In this document: piece after piece, positions 57,037-64,000 of the stretch
How positions within the stretch are numbered: position 1 is the first letter of the stretch
Layout: each line of letters begins with the position of its first letter
NCBI GenBank assembly: GCA_022432975.1
Contig: CM039512.1
Span: forward strand, 4,883,498-4,947,497
Direction of reading: 5' to 3'
Source of the DNA: Begonia masoniana
Taxonomy: Eukaryota; Streptophyta; Magnoliopsida; Cucurbitales; Begoniaceae
DNA length: 64,000 nt
Notes under the pieces: model-generated
The model's input: only the letters and a program-made list of their open reading frames with translations
Told to the model about the DNA's origin: nothing
Database searches by the model: none
Position numbers and translations under genes: made by a program

Positions 57037-59252
57037 ATGGCTTCATCTTCTCGCGCTGTTCAGGAACCGACCAAGAAGAAGGCCAAAGTCTCAGCTCGTC
57101 AGCCACGAGAGATTCCTCGTGCAAATAGTTGGCTATCTTACTTTTTCCTCACTCAGGCTGCAGAGACAAGGTATCACGATGACTTCAAACATAAGAAGTT
57201 GATTCCAAGTCGTGGTATTATTCTTGACGATTTAGTTGGTTTAAATTTAATTGCACCCTTGACGGATATTGGCTTAATGAGGTTGTTCGATGTTGAATCT
57301 TTCTATTACCCCTCTGCTATTCACATGTTTTATGCCAATCTTAGCTATCCTTCTGATCAATCTATTATTTCGAGCTATGTGTATGGAAAACACATAGTTA
57401 TAACCTCCCAATCCTTAAATGTGCTTCTGGAGAGTCCTCATTTAGATAATCATACTAAATTCTATACGACAAGACAAGACCCCCCATTTCTTGACACTCC
57501 TGAGGGGCATTTATTTTTGAAAGAAATTGTCCTAGACCCAAACAATATCCCAAATTCTTTGAAGAGCAAACACTTAACTGTTCGAGCTCGACTGTTTTAT
57601 CAAATGATCGGATATAATGTTATTCCTAAGGGTGGTCATTATGATGATATTAGTAGCATGGAAGTTTTTGTTCTTTTTGCTATCTTCCAAAAGACTCCCT
57701 TTGATATAGGTTTCATTATCTTAAGACGGATGATACAGAGTGTCACCTCCAGAACCACTTCTTTTGCCTATAATCTACTTCTCATGAAGATCTTTCAGAA
57801 GTTTGATGTAGAATTTCTCGAGGACGAGGATCCTACATGCCTTAAAACATCAAGCTATTACTCTACCTCTACTTTGAACAGAATGGGAATCAAAAAGAAT
57901 AGACGGGGAGATTTTGTTATGGATCAGTCTAAGAAAAGGACTACTAAGGTAGCTGCTGTTAAAAAGGAAAAAGGAAACTTATTCTGGCTGAAGAGTCATC
58001 AACTCAAGAAGGCGGTGGTGATTCAGAGATCCCTGCTTTTGACATTTCTCCTTCTCATTCTCTGGTATCTCGCCCCCACCTTCCTCCACCAGTGCCAAGG
58101 AATCCTGCTCCCTCCTCTCTAGCCCATATCTGTGAGGCAATCTCAGTTCCTTTTACTCCTAGCCTTCCTCATCCATCACCTCCACCAGTGCCAAGGTATC
58201 CTGCTCCCTCCTCTCTAACCCATATCTGTGAGGCAATCTCAGTTCCTTTTACTCCTAGTCTTCCTCATCCATCTCCTCCACCTCCTTTTTTTGTGGCACC
58301 TTCTGTTTCTCCATCTGTGCCCCATCTACTTCCAGAGGATCCTTATTCCCCTCCACCTACCCTTTTGTTGCCTGCTCCAGCTCCCATCTCTTCTCCAGTC
58401 CAATATGCTTCACCAGTCCAATACCCTCCACTTCCAATTGCTCCTCAAGTCCAGATTTCTTCACCTCCTCTGCCAACTTCTCCTGCCACTCCTCAAACTT
58501 ATCAGAGTAGATCATTCATAACTGAGGCACAGTTCAATGAGTTCTTGACGCGCCTAGACAGTTTTGGCACTGCTCTCTCCTCTGTTCAAGATCAATACAC
58601 TGGTTTGAAGTTCTGCGTAGAGAGTCTCGGGTCAGCCCTCAGTTCAATTCAAAGTCAAATTGACAAATCTATGGATGCCAAGCTCGACAAGAACAAATTG
58701 GACATGAGCAGAGATTTGGATGCAGGTCTAGATCAGTTGTCAAAGAAAATGGATCGGCATAGGGAGATTTTGTCCTTGGACTTTCAGTCTCTCAGGTCTA
58801 CAGTTGAAGCTCTTCATCCTGATCCCGAACCCGAACCCGAACCCGAACCCTCTAGTTCTGTCAGTTTCACAGAGGCTTGCTTTGAAGATCTTTTTCTTCC
58901 ATTTTCCAGACCTACAGTTGTTGAAGATGTGCGCTTCATGTCTTTGGATATTCATGAGGCTGAGCTCCAGTTCACTACTCCTTCTGCTTCTTCTGTTCCT
59001 GCCTCTTCCTCTCTGCCAGCCAGTTCGATAGTTGCTTCTGCGGCAGTTCCACCATGTCTGGATTTGATTATTCCTGCTCCTCCTAGTTTTGGTGATGTCT
59101 GCAGAGCACTTTTTCAGCACTATATTCCTGCTCCTGCACCTCTTGCTCTACCTGCTCCTCCTGCTCCCAGTGTTTCTCCAGATCTTGACGTGCATCCTTC
59201 CATTATGCAAGAGTACTGGAAGTGGCTTAAGGACTTAGCTTCACTTAGATAA
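57037..59252 (+). pseudogene. Sirevirus third ORF (envelope-position protein), second element
   Basis: Starts MASSSRAVQEPTKKKAKVSA. The N-terminal domain (SSMEVFVLFAIFQKTPFDIG, YNLLLMKIF) lies in the first frame to about 57960. A one-base shift there moves the proline-rich linker and the rest to the frame ending at 59252. The linker includes a tandem duplication (APSS-AHICEAISVPFTPSLP, 58100 and 58205) and is followed by a coiled coil (58530-58830), a PEPEPEPEP run on a six-base repeat (58826), and the conserved CFEDLFLPFSRP motif (58880). About 739 codons in all, compared with 776 in the tandem array. The function is unknown; no membrane segment is seen outside the shifted frame. Confidence 0.85.
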
Positions 59253-59565
59253 TTTCTTTTGTAACCAGCTTTACATTTTTTCTGTTGTTGCACATTGGTA
59301 CAATTGTCTCATTTTCCTCTTTTTTTTTTGATAATGTCAATGGAGGAGAAAGTGTTTGATAGTCTTTGATTAATGCTGTGTCGAGACATTAGTTTTTTAT
59401 ATGAACTAAGTATGCATATTTTAAATACTGTATATGATCTGCATATTTTGAATACTGGGTATGTTCTAAGTTTGAAATTGGAACGTATGTATATGATGTG
59501 GGGGAGCTGGGATTATGGGGGAGAACATTGATTAATCAAATTTACACTCATATTTTGTCATCATC

Positions 59566-59579
59566 AAAAAGGGGGAGAT
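59566..59579 (+). promoter_or_regulatory. Polypurine tract of the second Sirevirus
   Basis: AAAAAGGGGGAGAT, identical to that of the tandem array, directly before the 3' LTR. Confidence 0.92.
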
Positions 59580-61042
59580 TGTTGACTTAAATAGTGTTTA
59601 AGTCTAACTAAGTTTTTGATAATGTATTTTGTATGTTAAGTATGTAATTTGATTATGTTTATTAAATGAGAATATTGAATTATGCATGTGATTTAATATG
59701 TTGAAAATGCCCTTGGAAAGGGTATTTTAGTTTTCTAACAATTGTGGTTGAGTGTACAGGGCTAAATAGTATAACAGGGCTAAAAAACTAATAAATAGAG
59801 TTATATCCACCGATTGAAGAAGAAAAGGTTACATCCACCGATTGAAGAAGAAAAGAGTTGCATCCACCTGTCGCTAAACGACAAAAAGTGAAGTCGCTCA
59901 AAGACTACTTCATCCAATAGCAAAATGACAAAAATGAAGTCGTTCAAAGAACATCATCCGATGGCGTTCAAAGATTTATCATCCGATTGCTAAACTACAA
60001 AATGATTCATCATCCGATGGCGTTTAAAGCAACATCATCCGATGGCGTTCAAAGAAAATCATCCGCTGGCTCTTTGAAGTTCAACATCGTCCAGTAGCTA
60101 AACGACAAAAGTTGAAGTCGTTCAAAGCCTAAGTATTCCGCCAGCTAAACGACAAAGGCGGAGTACTTCAAGGAACAACACCTTCCGCCAGTTTTTTTAA
60201 AGCTACGTCTTCCGATAGCGGTTCAAGACTTCACTATTACATCTTCAGATAACGGTTTGGTTTTCTACGGTATAAGGTTTTAAAGCTGAATCCACCGACA
60301 GCGGTTCATGCTCTTAAAACTACATCTACCTATGAACAGAGTCTTCCGCTAGATTTGAATATGCCGCGAAGCAACAGTGACCATGCCCAGAGCTTTAACT
60401 TCTGATCATTAATGGCAAAGCACGATAGCAACCTTAGAATGCAACAACTATCTACTTTGTATGGAGGCTGCTCCAACGGTAACAAAGTTTCCACATTCGG
60501 ATAAGGAGCATTCAATACCTAGAGCCGATTAGCAGACAGAGTATTTAAGCAAAGAAGATAGCTCGAAGAAATAACTTTTTGGGAAAATCATTTTCTGAGC
60601 CCTAACGTGCGAAATTCTCATACTCTGTAATTTTCATCTACTCCTCTCGAATCCTGAACTTGAGATTTAATCTTTGAGGGAGAGTAGTTTGTTCTGATTT
60701 TTTACAAACTCACTATTCTGTAAAAGGCTGTGGATTGTCGCCCGTGAAAAGCAATCCAGTGTGTAAGAGGCAGTAGATCGAAACCCGAAATTTTGATCTT
60801 GTTTTTTCTAGTGAGGAGAAGGTTAAGAATCTTTAAGGGGGAGCCTTGGAGCGTGGACGTAAGCAAGCTTGGCCGAACCACGTTAAAAACTGTGGTGTCA
60901 ACTTTCTCTCTCTCTCTCATATTTACTGTTTACTTATTTGTTGTGTTCTAACCAGTTAGTAACAAGGGAGAAATTGAATAGCTTAATAAATTAAGTTTAA
61001 AAGTCTAATTCACCCCACCTCTTAGACAATCTCGATCCTACA
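59580..61042 (+). repeat. 3' LTR of the second Sirevirus
   Basis: 1463 bp. Compared with the 5' LTR it has an extra CATCCGATGGCG unit (near 60010) and lacks one CTTCCGATAG unit, besides scattered substitutions. A TATA-like box lies at 60542-60548. Confidence 0.95.
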
Positions 61043-61415
61043 GATGCCCCTGGCCTCGCCCCCGAGGATACCTCCGCCCCCGAGGATGCCTCTGCCCCAG
61101 ATGATGCCACATACACCGAGTACCCCACTGCGCCGCCATTGTACCCCCCACGAGGCTAGTATGTGGGAGCAGAGATTTGACAGGATGGATAATTATCTTG
61201 TTGATATGAGACAAAGCTTGCATCAGAGGATAGATGAGATGCAGGACAGGTGGGATCAGAGGTGGGACATCCAGCAGGAAAGGTGGGATCAGAGGTGGGG
61301 CATCCTGCAGGAAAGGCAGGAGTTGATCAGATTGTCCCAATTGGGGTTTGAAGACTCCTTAGAGCGTCGGCGTAGAGGCGGCGATGAGGGAGATGATCCC
61401 CCACTCTTACCGTAG

Positions 61416-61837
61416 TTTAGTTTATGTCGTATATTTCTTGTATTTGACTTTTTGGTTGATTTTCTTGTAATGTACTATTTATTTTAGTTTCTTGCAATTT
61501 ATTCTTTAGTTGATTATTGTTACGTAGTTTAGTTTCGTTTAATTTAGATTATTTGTGTACTGGATTTGGCTGTTGGGTATATATGTGCAATTTAAATATG
61601 CAGAAATTGTTTCAAGATAGCTATAGGGGAGTCATAAAACAAACGGAATTCTGTCAATTTTTTTTTAATTTAATTAATTAATTATTAATAAATCTTTTAT
61701 TCAATAATTAAATTAAATTAAATTATCTATTGCTTATTGATTAAATAATTAAATTATCTATTAAATTAAATTAATTATTATTTTTCATTTTATCTGTTTT
61801 AATTTTTTTTATATCACATAAATAAAAGGAAAAATAA
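61416..61837. other. AT-rich spacer between the convergent MULE genes
   Basis: No gene. It holds runs of TAATTAAATTA-type sequence and probably the 3' ends of both convergent transcripts. No terminator or polyadenylation signal can be fixed with confidence. Confidence 0.5.
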
Positions 61838-63789
61838 TTAGACTGATATATATATAATTGTAACGGTCACTTGCAACATAATTAATAACAGACAATTATT
61901 TCTGAGTCTACCGCGTGTCGCAGATTCCTGCGTCCCTTCAGTTGTGTTGAATCCCATAAACGTATCTTCAGTAGCAGCTCCTGAAGTGGATCCCCGGTGA
62001 GGACAAGTGCGACTAGTATGCCCCTGCTGCCGACATATACTGCACGTCATTTTCAAGTTCCACATAATTATTGTCGAACTCGATGGCTCGTCGACATCCC
62101 ACACTCTTGTCTTCTTTGGCCTACCAGGTTGGCGATATCTTCTTGGCGGGATAAGTTGCTTCACATCTGTCACTACCGGCCACATTTTGCTGCTCACGGG
62201 TTGTATAAACTGTGAGTACATCTGCAGGTAGGTCACCCGGTGGTAGCATGGATGCACATAATTTTTCGGTGCCATTCTCATGAACCGGATGCATTGAACG
62301 GCATGGACACACGGAATTCCAGTACGCATCCACCTGGTGCAGTTGCACATACTCGTATTCATGTCAACTGTGTATTGTTCGTAGCCATTATTCACCTCAA
62401 ATCGTGCATCTCCCGCTGGCTGAGCACTCCAATGTTGAGCTGCCATTTCTACCTTGGGACACAGGAGGTCTGTTGATTGTGCCAACTTCTCTAATTTTTT
62501 GACGATGCGAGTCATCATATACTTTCGAATCAGCTCGAACATGGTCAAGATCGGCTTGTCCCTCGCAGGCAGTAGAAGTGCATTGAATGACTCGTTTAAA
62601 TTATTCAGACCCATTTTGCACTTGGGGACCAAAGAGAATGCATGAGAAGCCCAATATTTAGGGTCTTCTGCTCGTAGCCATGTGTGGGCATCTGGGCTAA
62701 GCTGAAATAATTTGCTCATTTCGTGGTTGAAATAATACTCTGTCGGTGCCCTGGCCGCACTTCACATCGCATCTCGGTATGCTCTGCCCAAAACAGAGAT
62801 TTGAAGTTTGCGTACATATGCCGAAGGAAGAAGCACTGCTCGGAATCTTTAAATTCCTTTTCCACGGCATTCAACAACCCCTGAAATTTCCAAGAAAAAC
62901 AAATTAATTAATTAATTAAATTAAATATAAGAATCACAATTAGAAATGTATTATACCTTTTGTCGATCAGAAATAAATGTCCATCCGCCTCCCTCGCCAA
63001 GGTTCAGGTCTCGCTTCAAGTGTTGCAAAAACCACGTCCATGTGTCATCGGACTCTCTTTCGACATTGACAACCGCAACGGGATATATTCCATCGTTGCC
63101 ATCAATACTTACGGCTATCAGTAATTGTCCGGGACACGACCCTTTCAGATGACAACCGTCCAAACAGACAATAGGTCTTCCAAACTGCAACAAACTTGTC
63201 TTGCACGCAGCCATGCACAGATACATTCTTTGATATGCCCACGTGTCAGAGTCCACCTCGTAAGCATGTATGTATAACGAACTACCCGGATTTGATCTAT
63301 AAATTTCAGCTGCGTACGACCAGACTTGCTTGTATTATTAGTCGCCGCTGCCTTCGTTGCGTGTTCGAGCTATAGTTCTTGCTCTTTTTGCAATATTAAA
63401 CGTAATGTTGACAGCAAAATCCTTCCTGTCTGTCTCGATGATGGAAGAGATTTCTCACGAGGTTGACTTTTAAACCTGTCAATATAATGATCTGCAATAT
63501 ATTTTGCTCGAGCGTTTGGATTTTCAACAACCCTCGCACAACTATGAGAATCGATAAAACTCTTTATTTGATAAGTTTCCTCGTCTTGCATCCTTGACCC
63601 CGCCGGTGTTCGAAGCTCCTCGTCAAGAGTTCTGGAGGTCGACCGCACCTCTATTTCTTCGTCTCCACCTATGTGATCGAATGCTCTAAGCTCGCCATAA
63701 GCAGGAGTGGCATAAGCATACCAATTGATATCAATATCAAAATATTCTATCTCGTCTGAATCAATCGCTCGAATTGAAATATCATCCAT
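61838..63789 (-). pseudogene. MULE transposase (MURA-like), broken
   Basis: Cut-and-paste transposase of the Mutator superfamily. The start MDDISIRAIDSDEIE is at 63789, followed by an acidic N-terminal part and the end of the DNA-binding domain (KSFIDSHSCARVVENPNARA). The core has CLDGCHLKG (first catalytic Asp, near 63165), TWTWFLQHLKRDL and SDRQK. A 76-bp GT-AG intron (62956-62881) joins DRQK to GLLNAVEKEFKDSEQCFFLR. A C-terminal half (61838-62719) follows, with SWIM finger CNCTRWMRTGIPCVH and CCHC knuckle CSICRQQGHTSRTC. It is broken by two adjacent TAA near 63330, a frameshift near 62785 and a TGA near 62765. It lacks the first half of the DNA-binding domain. Confidence 0.88.
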
Positions 63790-63792
63790 CGT

Positions 63793-64000
63793 CGTCGCTA
63801 GTAAATTCTCGAAAGTAAGATAATATTTGAGAAGAAAAGAATAAGAGGGGGAGGTGGCATGAGAAGAGGAGGGGCGAGGGACTTTAAATAGGCCTGGAGA
63901 ACGGCAACCCGTTCTCATTGCACGAGTTGCCATTCTCAGCAGTTCAGCCCGTGATCCATGACATAATTGATCACAGGTCTGAGAATATGCTTGGAGAACG
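63793..64000 (-). repeat. MULE terminal inverted repeat, right (runs out of window)
   Basis: The inverse of 40769-40975, including CTGGAGAACGGCAACCCGT and TCATTGCACGAGTTGCCATT. The element end lies outside the window. Confidence 0.8.

Larger units (their letters stand above)
42923..61042 (+). mobile_element. Sirevirus-type copia retrotransposon (second element)
   Basis: LTRs at 42923-44397 and 59580-61042, a PBS at 44400, a polypurine tract at 59566, and gag, pol and env-like ORFs in order. A perfect 5-bp duplication GATGC flanks it (42918-42922 and 61043-61047). It is about 10.5 kb without the nested gypsy element. The two LTRs differ by many substitutions and by indels of repeat units, so it is older than the tandem array. 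Gag, pol and the third ORF all carry breaks. It belongs to the same lineage as the tandem array but to another family, as protein and LTR sequences have clearly diverged. Confidence 0.95.
41986..61415 (+). pseudogene. MULE accessory ORF, split by the Sirevirus
   Basis: The coding parts are 41986-42922 and 61043-61415; the Sirevirus lies between, with GATGC duplicated. The start MPPRLFVGRAPRR is at 41986. The N-terminal domain (NWAAKEQYDQDMGTRSIF, VTGDIINELLGF, LNVKARVIHNLINHTILP, SWMDLYVLQKLYTSQLFNLG, NLPYGTLIWKILQRAQ) aligns in order with residues of about 100-260 of the Sirevirus third ORF. An Ala/Pro/Asp-rich linker follows (APEDASAPDDATYTEYPTAP), then a coiled coil with a duplicated WDQRW unit (61180-61330). 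Frameshifts lie near 42315 and between 61130 and 61160. It sits where MuDR carries mudrB, convergent with the transposase. The function is unknown; a distant link to the plant mobile domain is possible. Confidence 0.7.
40400..64000 (-). mobile_element. Mutator-like element (MULE) with nested retrotransposons
   Basis: The left (40769-40975) and right (63793-64000) segments are long inverted repeats of each other. Between them lie a MULE transposase (minus strand, right), a fragment of the same transposase N-terminus (plus strand, left) and a convergent accessory ORF (plus strand). The left outer border lies somewhere between 40380 and 40800, and the right border is outside the window. Without the Sirevirus insertion the visible part is about 5.5 kb. 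The transposase is broken, so the copy is not autonomous now. No 9-bp target duplication could be checked. Confidence 0.8.

Noticed and set aside
58228..59120. Additional frames (97 and 126 codons) over the third ORF
   Set aside because: Shadows of the proline-rich and PEPEPEP coding repeats in other frames.

Overview
The window looks like repeat-rich nuclear DNA of a flowering plant, probably a eudicot. Almost all of it is transposable elements: Ty1/copia elements of the Sirevirus (SIRE/Maximus) type and a Tork-like type, one Ty3/gypsy element, solo LTRs, a Cassandra-like LTR carrying 5S rRNA-like sequence, a possible hAT-type element and a large Mutator-like element (MULE). The only recognisable host-gene sequence is a broken copy of a ribosomal-L1-domain protein (RSL1D1-like) beside a 100-N assembly gap. 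I saw no intact host gene, tRNA gene or CRISPR array. The species cannot be named from the sequence.

Left half (about 3.4-34.0 kb): an old, inactivated plus-strand copia element forms the outer shell (PBS 3671, gag from 8034, integrase 29.7-30.7 kb, RT to about 33.95 kb). It was split by three insertions, each with a 5-bp target duplication. The first is a 3.6-kb LTR-like element (4125-7768) that itself holds a Cassandra-like LTR (5115-5516) and a Sirevirus solo LTR (6368-7545). The second is a minus-strand Sirevirus tandem array, LTR-internal-LTR-internal-LTR (8771-29146), with one GTTAT duplication around the whole array. The third is a 2.55-kb solo LTR (30723-33272).

Middle (34-40.4 kb): the assembly gap, the RSL1D1-like pseudogene, non-coding DNA and a 0.74-kb possible hAT element.

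Right half (about 40.4 kb to beyond the window): a MULE with long GC-rich terminal inverted repeats. Its transposase lies on the minus strand at the right (61.8-63.8 kb) and an accessory ORF lies on the plus strand at the left, converging as mudrA and mudrB do in MuDR. A plus-strand Sirevirus (42923-61042, duplication GATGC) split the accessory ORF. That Sirevirus was split in gag by a minus-strand gypsy element (44956-52556, duplication CATAT), which was split in its own gag by a solo LTR (49722-51416, duplication GGTGG).

The two most striking observations are these. First, the MULE accessory protein and the Sirevirus third (envelope-position) ORF appear to share one architecture: a homologous N-terminal domain, then a proline-rich linker, then a coiled coil. 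Second, several unrelated LTR families here carry the same short motif, roughly CCGGTCACTAAACGACAAAA, together with arrays of CATC-CCG-TG motifs. Many single-base deletions without substitutions between the two tandem Sirevirus copies suggest that consensus errors explain part of the broken reading frames.
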